Counted from the stretch's first letter, positions 1 to 8,023 are shown. The stretch is 64,000 nt of DNA from Hymenobacter psychrotolerans DSM 18569 (GCF_900142395.1 NZ_FRAS01000001.1:609775-673774), one strand, 5' to 3'. Translations and numbers: made by a program. The notes: generated by a model not told the origin, from the sequence alone.

Positions 1-27
1 ACAAACCTTTTTACCGGTTTCCGGCTT

Positions 28-57
28 TACCTTTGCTGAAGGTAAGAATCATTCTTA
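28..57 (+). promoter_or_regulatory. Promoter -7 element with overlapping 7-1-7 palindromic operator
   Basis: TACCTTTG at 28-35 matches the Bacteroidota -7 consensus TAnnTTTG and would start transcription near position 42. Immediately downstream, 43-57 is a perfect inverted repeat TAAGAAT-C-ATTCTTA. This 7-1-7 geometry is what Fur-family repressors (Fur, PerR, Zur) bind, and the AATnATT core is shared with their boxes. The site would overlap the transcription start of the thioredoxin gene, so a bound repressor would block initiation. A PerR-like redox regulator is my inference from the gene it precedes. No clear -33 element is visible because only 27 bases precede it. Confidence 0.5.
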
Positions 58-94
58 TCTGGATTTACGCCGTTTCTCACAAAAAACTGACCCA

Positions 95-412
95 ATGCCC
101 GTTATCAAAGCCACGGACGCCGAATTTGCCGAGCTGCTCGAACAGAATGAGAAAGTAGTGGTGAAATACTACGCCGATTGGTGCGGCAACTGCCGCCTGT
201 TTTCGCCCAAATACAAGCGTATGGCCGTTGCTATGCAGGAGCAAGGCATCAAGTTTCTGGACGTGAATGCCGAAACCAGCCCCGAGGCCCGCAAGCTGGC
301 CAACGTTACCAACCTGCCCTTCTTCGCCGTGTTCCGCAACGGCGAGCTGCTGGAAACGGTAGCAGCCAGCAAGGAAGAAGCCGTAGCCGCCCTGATTTCG
401 CGCCTCAACTAA
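95..412 (+). CDS. Thioredoxin family protein
   Basis: A 105-residue cytosolic thioredoxin-fold protein that should catalyse thiol-disulfide exchange. The active site is WCGNC (Cys30, Cys33), with Asn in place of the usual Pro, and the cis-proline loop reads NLPFF (Pro75). The length equals that of a single thioredoxin domain and there is no signal peptide. The downstream gene follows after 11 bases, so the two are probably co-transcribed. A -7 element and a Fur/PerR-like palindrome lie upstream, which suggests redox or peroxide control. The non-standard CGNC motif means its partner may be a peroxiredoxin rather than general substrates; that partner is inferred, not seen. Confidence 0.93.
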   Translation: MPVIKATDAEFAELLEQNEKVVVKYYADWCGNCRLFSPKYKRMAVAMQEQGIKFLDVNAETSPEARKLANVTNLPFFAVFRNGELLETVAASKEEAVAALISRLN

Positions 413-423
413 GCCCGCCGCTC

Positions 424-666
424 ATGAAAATGCCCGTTATCAAGCGCCTGGTGGAAACCCAGACGCTGGAAGCCCTGGTAGCTGCCGAAGAGGCGCTGCT
501 GGAAGAGCAGGAGCCGGCCTTTGAGGTGGAAGGTGAAGACGAAGGCGAGAAGCTGACCCACGTGTTTGCCGCCATCTTCATCCTCAACCACATGCAGGAA
601 CACGGCTCCCAGTTTAAAGACGCTCTGCGCGAATACACCAAGAAAGTACGCGTATCCATCAGCTAA
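424..666 (+). CDS. Small acidic protein, DUF6952-like
   Basis: An 80-residue protein beginning MKMPVIKRLVE. Residues about 14-42 are rich in Glu and form a predicted helix (leading LEALVAAEEALLEEQE), and the C-terminal half (HVFAAIFILNHMQEHG) is hydrophobic and helical. From memory it resembles the short Bacteroidota family DUF6952, often found beside thioredoxin or peroxiredoxin genes; I could not check this. It starts 11 bases after the thioredoxin stop and is followed by a strong hairpin, so the two genes form one short operon. The ATG at 424 was preferred because a longer in-frame opening would overlap the whole thioredoxin gene. Function unknown. Confidence 0.8.
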   Translation: MKMPVIKRLVETQTLEALVAAEEALLEEQEPAFEVEGEDEGEKLTHVFAAIFILNHMQEHGSQFKDALREYTKKVRVSIS

Positions 667-678
667 GCTGCCGGTACC

Positions 679-732
679 GCACCTACCACAACGGGCCGAC
701 CCTATGCAGGGCCGGCCCGTTGTGGTAGGTGC
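679..732. terminator. Long perfect hairpin between convergent genes
   Basis: A perfect 20-bp stem (679-698 with 713-732) and a 14-base loop separate the thioredoxin operon on the plus strand from the TetR gene on the minus strand. It can terminate both. There is no long T-tract, so its strength on either strand is uncertain. Confidence 0.65.
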
Positions 733-753
733 CTTGTGGTAGGCGCCGGATGG

Positions 754-1371
754 CTAGCGGCCCCAGGCTTTGCTGAAGTGAGTGGCCGTCAGGCGCATGC
801 CCTCTTCGGTGCACAGGCCCAGCACGTACGGAAAGAAGATGTGATAGTACACCTCGCCCAGGTTGGTCTGGTCGGGCGGAAAAAATGTCTCGTTCAGCAC
901 TAAGCTAAACTGGGCCAGCAGGATACGCGCAATAAACGGCGCATCAAGCGCGGCCCGGAGCTGCCCTTCCTGAATGCTTTCCTGAATAAGACGCGTGAGC
1001 AGCGGGTAGGCGTACTCCTGCAGATACGTCTGCATCGTTTCCCAGACCAGCGGAAACTGCTCCCGCACAATATGGTAGTCGTGGTGGGAGCCGCGCAGCT
1101 CCTGCACGCTGTGGCGCAGCAGTGCCAGCAGGCACTCCACGGGCGTGGCGAGGTTGGCAAAAAGCTCCTGATGCTCGTGGCGCTGCCGGGCCAGGTTGTA
1201 GCGCGTCACTTGCAGCAGCAGCTCTGCCTTGGAGCCAAAAACTGTCCGGAACGTGCTGGGCGTCAGATCCAGCGCGGCCGCCAGCTGGTCTTCGTGCAGC
1301 AGGCGTATCCCCATATCCCGCACCAGCAGGTTCGTTCGCTCAAGTAATTGGTGGAGTAGTACTTGCTCCAT
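754..1371 (-). CDS. TetR/AcrR family transcriptional regulator
   Basis: 205 residues. The N-terminal helix-turn-helix spans about residues 26-48 (DQLAAALDLTPSTFRTVFGS), followed by KAELL, the usual start of TetR helix 4. The remaining 150 residues are helical and variable, as expected for a ligand-binding and dimerisation domain. It lies 89 bases downstream of cruF on the same strand, so it may be co-transcribed with the carotenoid genes or have its own promoter in the gap, which holds a dyad at 1438-1459. Control of carotenoid or membrane-lipid genes is an inference from position only. Confidence 0.88.
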   Translation of the reverse strand: MEQVLLHQLLERTNLLVRDMGIRLLHEDQLAAALDLTPSTFRTVFGSKAELLLQVTRYNLARQRHEHQELFANLATPVECLLALLRHSVQELRGSHHDYHIVREQFPLVWETMQTYLQEYAYPLLTRLIQESIQEGQLRAALDAPFIARILLAQFSLVLNETFFPPDQTNLGEVYYHIFFPYVLGLCTEEGMRLTATHFSKAWGR

Positions 1372-1437
1372 AAAGGGGGAATAAGGGGTAAGTCGGGGAA
1401 TGGGCTTTATTCAAGAACGATGATGGGCATAACAAAT

Positions 1438-1459
1438 AATATTCCACAATGGAAATATT
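1438..1459. promoter_or_regulatory. Imperfect palindrome between cruF and the TetR gene
   Basis: The left half AATATTCCA and the right half TGGAAATATT are inverted copies apart from one extra base, separated by CAA. The dyad sits just after the cruF stop and upstream of the TetR start. A near -7 element (TATTATTTG, read on the minus strand) abuts it. It could be the regulator's own operator, or a weak hairpin ending the carotenoid transcript. Confidence 0.35.
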
Positions 1460-1460
1460 T

Positions 1461-2165
1461 TTAGCTGAGCAGGCCCAATCCGAAAAAGAAAAGCAGTTGC
1501 AGCATAAATATAAACGGAGCAAGTGCATTATGTTTTGCGAAATGGGTGCGGTTGAAAAACACCTGCAGAATCAGGGATACAGCAAACCAGCCCTTGAAAT
1601 TCTGCAGTGGAATTACATCAAAGCGCCACTGCCAGAAGTCGTAGCGCACAGCTACGGGCTCCAGGCACGCATCGAGGCCTACCATGAGCAGTGTGGCTAC
1701 CAGGGCCCGCAAAAAGTCCGGGATGGGCAGGTAGCGGGCCATAACGCCGGTGGTATACACCAGCATCAGCCAGTTGACTCCTATCATCAGGGGCACGCCC
1801 AGCCATTTGGTACCCAGCGTGGGGCCGTACTGGTAGAACCCAAACAGCAGCCCGGTCCGGATGCCGATAACCTCCACGAAGAAGCCCACGGCCATCGTGA
1901 CGGCGCAGAACCACCAGAACGTTGCGGTCTTCTCGGTCTGGTACGCCAGCAGCAGGCCCACGGTCAGCAGCAGGTTCAGGGGCACAAACTGCAGATAGAA
2001 CGAGGGGTCTTCGGCGAAACCCAGGCCCAAAAACCCCGTGACGTGAAACAGCAGCAGAATGCCCTGGGCCAGGCGCAGCCGGCGGCGCTGGGCAGTGGCC
2101 TGCGCGGTAGCAGCTTCGTTCGGGGGGGTAGCCTCAGTGGGAAGGTGTTGGATGGAGTCGGGCAT
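1461..2165 (-). CDS. cruF: Carotenoid biosynthesis protein (CruF-type 1',2'-hydratase)
   Basis: A 234-residue integral membrane protein with about six to seven hydrophobic helices. Conserved-looking stretches include GFFVEVIGIRTGLLFG and GLDACLEPVAVRYDFW, which recall the DUF422/COG2324 carotenoid hydratase family. CruF adds water across the 1',2' double bond of acyclic carotenoid ends such as gamma-carotene. Its place directly after a CrtI-type desaturase supports the pair CrtD/CruF making monocyclic hydroxylated carotenoids, common red pigments of Hymenobacter relatives. ATG at 2165 was chosen over a TTG eight codons upstream. The residues before helix 1 are Pro/Ala/Thr-rich and probably disordered. 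Confidence 0.82.
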   Translation of the reverse strand: MPDSIQHLPTEATPPNEAATAQATAQRRRLRLAQGILLLFHVTGFLGLGFAEDPSFYLQFVPLNLLLTVGLLLAYQTEKTATFWWFCAVTMAVGFFVEVIGIRTGLLFGFYQYGPTLGTKWLGVPLMIGVNWLMLVYTTGVMARYLPIPDFLRALVATLLMVGLDACLEPVAVRYDFWQWRFDVIPLQNFKGWFAVSLILQVFFNRTHFAKHNALAPFIFMLQLLFFFGLGLLS

Positions 2166-2248
2166 GGAGAGAAAAGCAGGGAAAGGCAATGAGACGTGGG
2201 CAGGCTGCTGCGCCGCATAAGCGCTGGCCGCAGCAGCCTAGTCCGCTT

Positions 2249-3757
2249 TTATGCCTCATTCTTAATCAGGTCAGAAACAATACGGGCCGAAAGCAGGCAG
2301 AGCGGAATGCCGCCGCCGGGATGCACCGAGCCACCGCAAAAGTACAGCCCTTCCAGCTTCCGCGAGAAGTTGGGGTGGCGCAGGAAAGCGGCCAGCAGGT
2401 TGTTGCTGGAACTGCCGTACAGCGCGCCCCCAAACGAGGAAGTACGCCGCTCAATGCCCGGCGGGTCCCAGACCTGCTCAGCCCGGATCAGGGGAGCAAT
2501 ATCGGTGCCCAGCGCCTGGCTCACACGGGCCAGCACGGCCGCACGGGTGCGGGCGACCAGTGCCGGCCAGTCCTGCCCCTGGTCATGCGGAACGTTCACC
2601 ATCACAAACCAGTTTTCATGGCCGGCCGGCGCATCGGTGGGCGTGTGGCCGCTCGTGATGTTCACGTACACCGTAGGGTCGTCGGCAATGGTGTGGTCCT
2701 GGAAGATGGCCGCAAACTCGCGCTTGTAATCAGCCGAAAAGAAGATATTGTGCACTCCCAGCTCGGGAAAGCGCCGGGCGATGCCCCAGTAAAAAATCAG
2801 GGCAGAGGACGAGCGGGGCTGGGCCAGCGTGCTTTCCGGCGCAGGCTGCGCGGGCAAGAGGCGGCGGTAGGTAGGCACCACGTCCATGTTGCTGACCACC
2901 AGTCCGAAGTCGTACACATCCTGCGGCGTGCGCAGGCCCGTCACGTGGCCGCCGGCCGTCAGGATTTCCTCCGCCGGCTCGTTGTAGCGGAACGCTACGC
3001 CCAGCTCTTCGGCCAGGCGTACGAGGCTTTGGGCAATGGCATAGATGCCGCCTTCGGGGTAAAAAGCGCCCAGGCCGTGCTCCAGATGCGGAATCAGGCT
3101 GAGTGTAGCGGGTGCCTGGTAGGGGTCGGAGCCGTTGTAGGTGGCAAACCGGTCGAAGAGCTGCACGAGGCGCGCATCCTGCGGGAAAGCCGCCGCGTGG
3201 CGCTGGTGCATGGTGCTGAGCAGGCCCAGCTGGGGCAGCACCGCCAGCGCCTTCAGCACTTCGGGACTGAGGTAGGTGCCGGCTTTGTGCAGCGACTTGT
3301 GCAGAAACGTGCCCGCCGTGCCATCATACGCCTGGCCGCTGCGCCGCAGAAACTGCAGCACCTGCGTCGCCGGCACGTGCAGCTTGTCCTGCACTTCCTG
3401 CGCAAACCTCTCTTCGTCGGCCCAGGCCGTGAGGCGGGTACCATCGGCGAAGAAGTACTGCGTGATGGGGTCGAGGCGCTGGTAGCGGAAATAGTCCTGC
3501 GGGTTGCGGCCGGCCAGCTCGAACAACTCATTCACGAGGTGCGGCAGCGTAAACAGCGAGGGGCCACCGTCGAAACGGTAGCCGCCGGGCAGCTCCAGCT
3601 GGTGCATTTTGCCGCCGAAGCTTTCCTGGGCCTCAAATACCGTGACTTTGTGCCCGCGCACCGCCAGCCGCACGGCCGTGGCAATACCGCCAATACCAGC
3701 CCCAATAACAGCTACCGGACGAGAAGCAGGAGAAACGAACGTTTTTTTTCGGGCCAC
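2249..3757 (-). CDS. crtD: CrtI-family carotenoid desaturase, probably CrtD
   Basis: About 502 residues. The N-terminal FAD-binding Rossmann motif is VAVIGAGIGG (about residues 15-24), followed by GGPSLFTLP, and the C-terminus carries the carotenoid-oxidoreductase signature GGSVHPGGGIPLCLLSAR. The family desaturates carotenoids. Linkage to cruF favours the 3,4-desaturase of 1-hydroxycarotenoids (CrtD) over phytoene desaturase CrtI, since no crtB is present. Start: an open GTG at 3802 lies upstream of a promoter-like element (TATCTTGC at 3768-3761), so I chose the GTG at 3757, three bases after that element, giving a short leader and MARKKTFVSP before the FAD motif. Which desaturase it is remains inferred. 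Confidence 0.85.
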   Translation of the reverse strand: MARKKTFVSPASRPVAVIGAGIGGIATAVRLAVRGHKVTVFEAQESFGGKMHQLELPGGYRFDGGPSLFTLPHLVNELFELAGRNPQDYFRYQRLDPITQYFFADGTRLTAWADEERFAQEVQDKLHVPATQVLQFLRRSGQAYDGTAGTFLHKSLHKAGTYLSPEVLKALAVLPQLGLLSTMHQRHAAAFPQDARLVQLFDRFATYNGSDPYQAPATLSLIPHLEHGLGAFYPEGGIYAIAQSLVRLAEELGVAFRYNEPAEEILTAGGHVTGLRTPQDVYDFGLVVSNMDVVPTYRRLLPAQPAPESTLAQPRSSSALIFYWGIARRFPELGVHNIFFSADYKREFAAIFQDHTIADDPTVYVNITSGHTPTDAPAGHENWFVMVNVPHDQGQDWPALVARTRAAVLARVSQALGTDIAPLIRAEQVWDPPGIERRTSSFGGALYGSSSNNLLAAFLRHPNFSRKLEGLYFCGGSVHPGGGIPLCLLSARIVSDLIKNEA

Positions 3758-3760
3758 AGA

Positions 3761-3796
3761 GCAAGATAAAGGGTATGCGCAAGCTACAACTCCAAA
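3761..3796 (-). promoter_or_regulatory. Candidate promoter of the crtD-cruF operon
   Basis: On the minus strand TTTG (3796-3793) is followed 24 bases later by TATCTTGC (3768-3761), a near match to the TTTG/TAnnTTTG promoter. The implied start is almost on the GTG at 3757. The rest of the roughly 300-base gap up to 4066 shows no gene I would defend. Confidence 0.35.
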
Positions 3797-4047
3797 ACTC
3801 ACCGGATGGCTTCAACTGGCCGCCGAAAAAGTAGGCCCGGGCAGCGGCCGCGGGGGCGAATGTTGGTTTAATTGCCATGCAATCAGAAATATGCGCCCAA
3901 GGCGCGCAACGCTCACGTTTGAGCAGAGCCGGCCTTCTTCACGGCCCATACGGCGCATGGGTTCCGGCTGTAGCACCCGACGGGTGGTCAGCACCCTGCC
4001 AGGAGGTGTGTGGTGCCGACGGATGCCGATATTGCCGCCAACATCAG

Positions 4048-4055
4048 TAGATTTG
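4048..4055 (+). promoter_or_regulatory. -7 promoter element (TAGATTTG)
   Basis: A TAnnTTTG match ends 11 bases before the ATG at 4067. It supports that ATG over an in-frame start at 4010, which would lie upstream of the promoter. Confidence 0.35.
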
Positions 4056-4066
4056 GATACTCTGTT

Positions 4067-4333
4067 ATGGCTCCAAAATACATTTCTTACCTGTGGCTGG
4101 GCGGCTGGCTGGTGTTTTACGCCGCCGTGCTGCCCTATGCCGTGCCCCTGTGCCTCGACTGGCTAAGCAGCCCCTCCGACTGGTGGCTGATCTGCGGGCT
4201 GCTGGGGGTTCTGGTGCTGGCGGCGGGTGTGGTTCTGTCGCTGTACCAGGCCGGCCGGGCCATTCTGCGTTATTTCTCTACTTCTATTCCCTCTTCTTCG
4301 CCACCTAATGGCCGAATTTCAACTAAACCCTAG
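4067..4333 (+). CDS. Small two-helix membrane protein
   Basis: 88 residues with two clear transmembrane helices (about residues 6-27, and 35-60 leading into VLVLAAGVVLSLY), then a short Ser/Pro-rich tail. No family recognised. Its 3' end overlaps the next gene (SPFH protein) by 26 bases, which suggests translational coupling and perhaps a role in the same membrane. The ATG at 4067 follows a -7 element directly. Confidence 0.55.
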   Translation: MAPKYISYLWLGGWLVFYAAVLPYAVPLCLDWLSSPSDWWLICGLLGVLVLAAGVVLSLYQAGRAILRYFSTSIPSSSPPNGRISTKP

Positions 4334-5192
4334 CCGCAACTGGCTGAAGCCGCTGGTATTCGTTGGGCTGTTGCTACTAGCCCTGATTGCGGGCTGCAGC
4401 CTGATAAAAGTAGAACGCATTGATGCCGGCAACGTGGGCATCAAGGTGAACCTGGCCGGCTCCGGCCGCGGCGTCGACGACATCACCTACACCACGGGCT
4501 GGGTGTTTTACAGCCCGCTCAGCACGGCCGTGTACGAGTTTCCGGTCTACACCCAGCACAAGGAATATGAGGAGTTTGAGGTGCAGAGTCAGGACGGTTC
4601 CAGCTTCGGCGTGGCTCCCAGCCTCAACTACTATATCCAATCGGATAAGGTGGATGACATTTTCCGGCAGTACCGCCGCCCGTTGGCGGCCATTGAGGAC
4701 GGCTTCCTGAAAACGGCCGTGTACGAGGCCTACCGCGTGGCCACCAACCGCTATACCGCCGACAGCCTCATCAGCAACCGGGGCAGCTACGAGGCACGCG
4801 TGAAGGCCAACCTCGTGGGGCAGCTCCAGGGCATGGGCTTCAACGTGCAGCAGATTACCACCAAGCTGGAGCCGCCGGCCAGCCTCAAAGCCGCCATCGA
4901 CGCCAAAAACACGGCCGTGCAAACCGGCCTGCAAACCGAAAACCGCATCCGGCAGGCCGAAGCTCAGGCCCGCATCAATATTGCCGAAGCCGAAGGCCGC
5001 GCCAAAGCCATCCGTATTGCCGCCGACGCGCAGGCCTACGCCAACGAGAAGCAGCAGCAAAGCCTCACGCCGCTGCTGGTGCAGATGCGCTGGATTGAAG
5101 CCTGGGAGAAAGGCGGCAGCGCCGTACCCACCTACACGGGTGGCAATAGCAGCCAGTTCCTGATGCAGATGCCCCCGGCGGGCGCCAAGTAG
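4308..5192 (+). CDS. SPFH/prohibitin-like membrane protein
   Basis: 294 residues. A hydrophobic segment at 14-30 ends in LIAGCS, which could be a membrane anchor or a lipobox with Cys30. It is followed by an SPFH domain (IDAGNVGIKVNLAGSGRGVD onwards) and, from about residue 200, an Ala/Glu/Gln/Arg-rich coiled coil (AEAQARINIAEAEGRAKAIR) typical of prohibitin and stomatin proteins. Such proteins form large membrane-bound rings that organise lipid microdomains or restrain proteases; no client protease is encoded nearby. The ATG at 4308 overlaps the preceding small membrane gene and puts the helix at the N-terminus. Confidence 0.85.
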   Translation: MAEFQLNPSRNWLKPLVFVGLLLLALIAGCSLIKVERIDAGNVGIKVNLAGSGRGVDDITYTTGWVFYSPLSTAVYEFPVYTQHKEYEEFEVQSQDGSSFGVAPSLNYYIQSDKVDDIFRQYRRPLAAIEDGFLKTAVYEAYRVATNRYTADSLISNRGSYEARVKANLVGQLQGMGFNVQQITTKLEPPASLKAAIDAKNTAVQTGLQTENRIRQAEAQARINIAEAEGRAKAIRIAADAQAYANEKQQQSLTPLLVQMRWIEAWEKGGSAVPTYTGGNSSQFLMQMPPAGAK

Positions 5193-5220
5193 CTTGCTGC
5201 TTAAAAAGCTGCCGAAAAAC

Positions 5221-5320
5221 GTCATCCTGAGCAACGCGAAGGACCTTACCACCCTAAAACGAAGCTTCTATACAGTTGACGTTCGGTGGTGGTAAGGTCC
5301 TTCGCGTTGCTCAGGATGGC
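5221..5320. repeat. REP-like inverted repeat, type A
   Basis: Two 33-base arms (5221-5253 and 5288-5320) are inverted copies with one mismatch, flanking a 34-base centre. The outer end reads GTCATCCTGAGCAACGCGAA. It lies between the convergent SPFH and rRNA methyltransferase genes and could fold into a long hairpin. The arm shares the pattern GTCATnCnGAGCnnnGC with the type B repeats at 16.4, 23.0 and 51.7 kb, so the types look related. Confidence 0.8.
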
Positions 5321-5343
5321 AACGTTAAAAGCAAGCGCCGGCT

Positions 5344-6531
5344 CTATTCCACGGCCAGCACCAGACCTTTCAGGTATTCGCCTTCGGGGTGGAACAGGCT
5401 GACGGGGTGGTCGGCGGGCTGGGTGAGGCGGTGCAGAATGCGGGCGGGCCGGCCGGCTTCGATGGCCGCTGCCAGTACCGCGCCCTCAAACAGCTCGGCC
5501 GAAACCACCTGCGAGCAGCTGAACGTGAACAGCAACCCGCCTGGCGCAATGTGTTTGATACCGGCCGCATTCAGGCGCTTGTAGCCCATCAGGGCATTGT
5601 GGCGGGCCGAAAGGTGCTTGGCAAACGCGGGTGGGTCGAGCACAATCAGGTCGTACTGCTCCTGAGTGGACTTGAAGAAGCTGAACACGTCTTCGGCGTA
5701 AGCCGCGTGCTTGCTTTCCAGACCAGCGAGGGCAGCGTTGCGCTCAGTCAGCTCAATGGCCTTTTTGCTGGAATCCACGGAATGCACCAGCTCGGCCCCG
5801 GCCTGCAGCGCGTAGGAGCTGAAGCCACCGGTGTAGCAGAACGTGTTGAGCACGCGGCGGCCGGGCGCGTAGCGGGCCAGCAGACTGCGGTTGTCACGCT
5901 GGTCGATGAAAAAGCCGGTTTTCTGGCCCGTTTCCCAATCTACCGCAAACGGGTGGCCGTTCTCGTGTACTACGTGTTCCTGCCCATTGCTTTCCCCGAA
6001 CAGGTAGCCATTTTGCGCCCCCGGTGCGGCTTTGGCGGGCACGGTTTCGGCACTCTTGTCGTAGATGGCGCGCAGGCCCGGAATGACTGCCTGCAACGCA
6101 GCGGCAATGAGCGGGCGGGCTTTGTACATGCCGGCGCTGTGCGCCTGCACTACGGCCGTGTCGCCGTACACGTCAATGATGAGGCCGGGCAGGCCGTCAC
6201 CTTCGGCGTGGGTGAGGCGGTATACATCGGTGCTGCCGGTGCCGGTCAGGCCCAGGCCCTGGCGGAGCTGGTAGGCATTGCGCAGGCGGTTTTCCCAGAA
6301 CGTGGCATCGGGCAACTGCGCATCGGGGCCGAAGTCGAGCATACGGACGGCAATGGAGCCGGGCGCATAGTGGCCCACACCCAGCATTTCGCCGTTGGCG
6401 GCCTGCACCAGTACTACTTCGCCTTCCACCACTTCACCCTGCATCCGGCCAATGGCCCCCGAAAACACCCACGGATGGCGGCGGCGCAGAGATTGGTCTT
6501 TTCCGGGTTTGAGCGTGACAGTGGCAGGCAT
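5344..6531 (-). CDS. Class I SAM-dependent rRNA methyltransferase, RlmI-like
   Basis: 395 residues. An N-terminal PUA-like RNA-binding region (1-70) is followed by the signature TGQKTGFFIDQRDNR (201-215), the SAM-binding motif LNTFCYTGGFSSYAL (228-242), and the target-base motif DPPAFAK (299-305). This order matches RlmI/YccW-type enzymes that make 5-methylcytosine in 23S rRNA. Cys339 in FSCSQ is the likely catalytic nucleophile. The ATG at 6531 was chosen because it gives the family N-terminus; an open frame reaching 7044 would overlap the next gene. A -7 element TACCTTTG lies about 27 bases upstream. The exact rRNA site is unknown. Confidence 0.9.
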   Translation of the reverse strand: MPATVTLKPGKDQSLRRRHPWVFSGAIGRMQGEVVEGEVVLVQAANGEMLGVGHYAPGSIAVRMLDFGPDAQLPDATFWENRLRNAYQLRQGLGLTGTGSTDVYRLTHAEGDGLPGLIIDVYGDTAVVQAHSAGMYKARPLIAAALQAVIPGLRAIYDKSAETVPAKAAPGAQNGYLFGESNGQEHVVHENGHPFAVDWETGQKTGFFIDQRDNRSLLARYAPGRRVLNTFCYTGGFSSYALQAGAELVHSVDSSKKAIELTERNAALAGLESKHAAYAEDVFSFFKSTQEQYDLIVLDPPAFAKHLSARHNALMGYKRLNAAGIKHIAPGGLLFTFSCSQVVSAELFEGAVLAAAIEAGRPARILHRLTQPADHPVSLFHPEGEYLKGLVLAVE

Positions 6532-6557
6532 GGCAGCAGAATTAGCAGATTGGACTG

Positions 6558-6565
6558 CAAAGGTA
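6558..6565 (-). promoter_or_regulatory. -7 promoter element (TACCTTTG) of the RlmI-like gene
   Basis: An exact TAnnTTTG match on the minus strand, 27 bases before the ATG at 6531. No clear -33 element is visible. Confidence 0.4.
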
Positions 6566-6629
6566 GCCCCACCAGCGCAGGATTCGCGGGCGGCCCTGGA
6601 TTTCGTGCCCGCTGTAGCGGCAGCCGGGC

Positions 6630-7157
6630 TTATCCGAACGGGTCGAGGTAGGCGATGAGCACCGCCAGAGCCGAGAGGCCGGCCAGCACGGCCCATACCG
6701 GCCCGCCCCAGATCAGCAGGCCCAGCAGCGCAATGGGCAGCACCACCAGCCCCAGCACGCCCAGTACCGTGGTGCCTAGCCCCACTTCGGTTGGGCGCTG
6801 CGGTGCCGCTACTTTGGCGGCTTCCGATTGCCTCGTCGGCTTGGCTAGTAGCGGCTGTTGGTGAGCGTGCGCCTGCTGAATGGCTCGGGCCACTACCCGC
6901 AAAGGCGGCCTTTTTGCTAGTTGTCTGCGTGGCGGAGCGGAGCAGGTAGCGGATTGAGCCGCCGCTGCCGGTACAGTAGCTACTACCGAAGACGTGGCAG
7001 AATCGGGTGTAGCTGGAAGAACAGCTACCGAAGGAACTGGCCAAAACTGATACGCTGAGCGGCTGCTACTGCAGCCCGCCGCACCACTCAGAACCAGCAC
7101 GGCCGTCAGCAAACGAAAAACAGCCCGAAAGCTGCGGAGAGAAGTAGGAATATGCAT
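6630..7157 (-). CDS. Hypothetical lipoprotein with C-terminal membrane helices
   Basis: 175 residues. The N-terminal signal ends in a lipobox-like GAAGCSSS (Cys29). The middle (35-120) is low-complexity Ala/Pro/Gln and probably disordered. The C-terminus holds two hydrophobic helices (about 128-150 and 153-170, including VLPIALLGLLIWGGPVWAVL). No family recognised. A lipid anchor plus a C-terminal membrane hairpin is an unusual arrangement, so the lipobox may instead be the end of a plain membrane anchor. Confidence 0.6.
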   Translation of the reverse strand: MHIPTSLRSFRAVFRLLTAVLVLSGAAGCSSSRSAYQFWPVPSVAVLPATPDSATSSVVATVPAAAAQSATCSAPPRRQLAKRPPLRVVARAIQQAHAHQQPLLAKPTRQSEAAKVAAPQRPTEVGLGTTVLGVLGLVVLPIALLGLLIWGGPVWAVLAGLSALAVLIAYLDPFG

Positions 7158-7209
7158 GAGCAGGGCCGGATTCGGGGCAATATACGCGGGTTGACTGGGG
7201 CATATACGG

Positions 7210-7713
7210 CTACTGCGGCTTCAGCGCTGCCTTGCCGGGGGCCGGGCCCAAAATAGGGGCGTTGCCATCCGGCCGGCCAAAGTAGCGCCGGTAGATAGGG
7301 CGCCGCCAGGCAAACTGCGCCCACATGGCCGGGTATAGCAGCGCATCAAGCCACCGAAACGGGCTGCGAAACTCCAGATCTTCCACGATGAAGGTGCCGC
7401 CACCGGGGGCAGGCTGCAGCAGGTGGCGGTGCCGCCAGAAGCGCAACGGCTTGGGCAGCGTCTGGCCTTCATCCACAAAGAAATACGTGCCGTCGGGCCG
7501 GATGCCGTGGTCGGTGATGAGCGAGGTCCAGAGCTGACGAAGCAGGCCGGCGCCCAGCTCCAGATGCACCTCGTCGCCGCGGTGGCAGCCATCGAAACGA
7601 AGCAGGTGGAATGGCGGAAATGGCGGCGCCAGGTCCAGAAACAATTCCCGTGTGAAGCCGGCCCACACCTGGGCCGGGGCAGCCGCTACGTGCGTACGAA
7701 GAAGTAAGTGCAT
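7210..7713 (-). CDS. SRPBCC-like (START/Bet v1 fold) protein
   Basis: 167 residues starting MHLLLRTHVAAAPAQVWAGF, a typical first strand and helix of the SRPBCC fold. Later features are TYFFVDEGQTLPKPLRFWRHRH and the C-terminal long helix (WLDALLYPAMWAQFAWRRPIYRRYF). Members bind hydrophobic ligands in a deep cavity; many Bacteroidota copies are annotated as cell-division inhibitors or cyclase/dehydrases without proof. Ligand and role here are unknown. No signal peptide, so it is probably cytosolic. Confidence 0.75.
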   Translation of the reverse strand: MHLLLRTHVAAAPAQVWAGFTRELFLDLAPPFPPFHLLRFDGCHRGDEVHLELGAGLLRQLWTSLITDHGIRPDGTYFFVDEGQTLPKPLRFWRHRHLLQPAPGGGTFIVEDLEFRSPFRWLDALLYPAMWAQFAWRRPIYRRYFGRPDGNAPILGPAPGKAALKPQ

Positions 7714-7767
7714 GGCTGCTTAACTCCCGCGCAGCCTACTGGGTTTGGTCTGGTTGCCAGAGCGCCG

Positions 7768-7974
7768 CTACTGCGGCATAAACCAGTGCAGGTAGCCGCA
7801 ATTGTCACACTCATAGCAGATGGCATGCGGGTCAGCCCAGTCGGAGGTGAACAGCCCGGCACGTTCCAGTCTCACCTCATTGCGGTGGAAGCCCTGGTGC
7901 CGGCAGATAATGCAGTGCAGCGTGTGGCCTTTTATTTCTACCCGGACGGGTTTTGGCGCGTCGAACAGGCCCAT
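7768..7974 (-). CDS. Small zinc-ribbon-like protein
   Basis: 68 residues with five cysteines in the pattern CIIC (21-24) and CYECDNC (53-59), plus several histidines. This spacing suggests one zinc ribbon. The aromatic C-terminus (GYLHWFMPQ) and short length recall small nucleic-acid-binding zinc-ribbon proteins, but no named family was recognised. It sits between the SRPBCC gene and a lower-GC orphan on the same strand. Confidence 0.65.
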   Translation of the reverse strand: MGLFDAPKPVRVEIKGHTLHCIICRHQGFHRNEVRLERAGLFTSDWADPHAICYECDNCGYLHWFMPQ

Positions 7975-8023
7975 ATGCTGTTTCTCTGGTTATGCTTGAT
8001 CCCTGTGTAAGTATGCCAGATGA

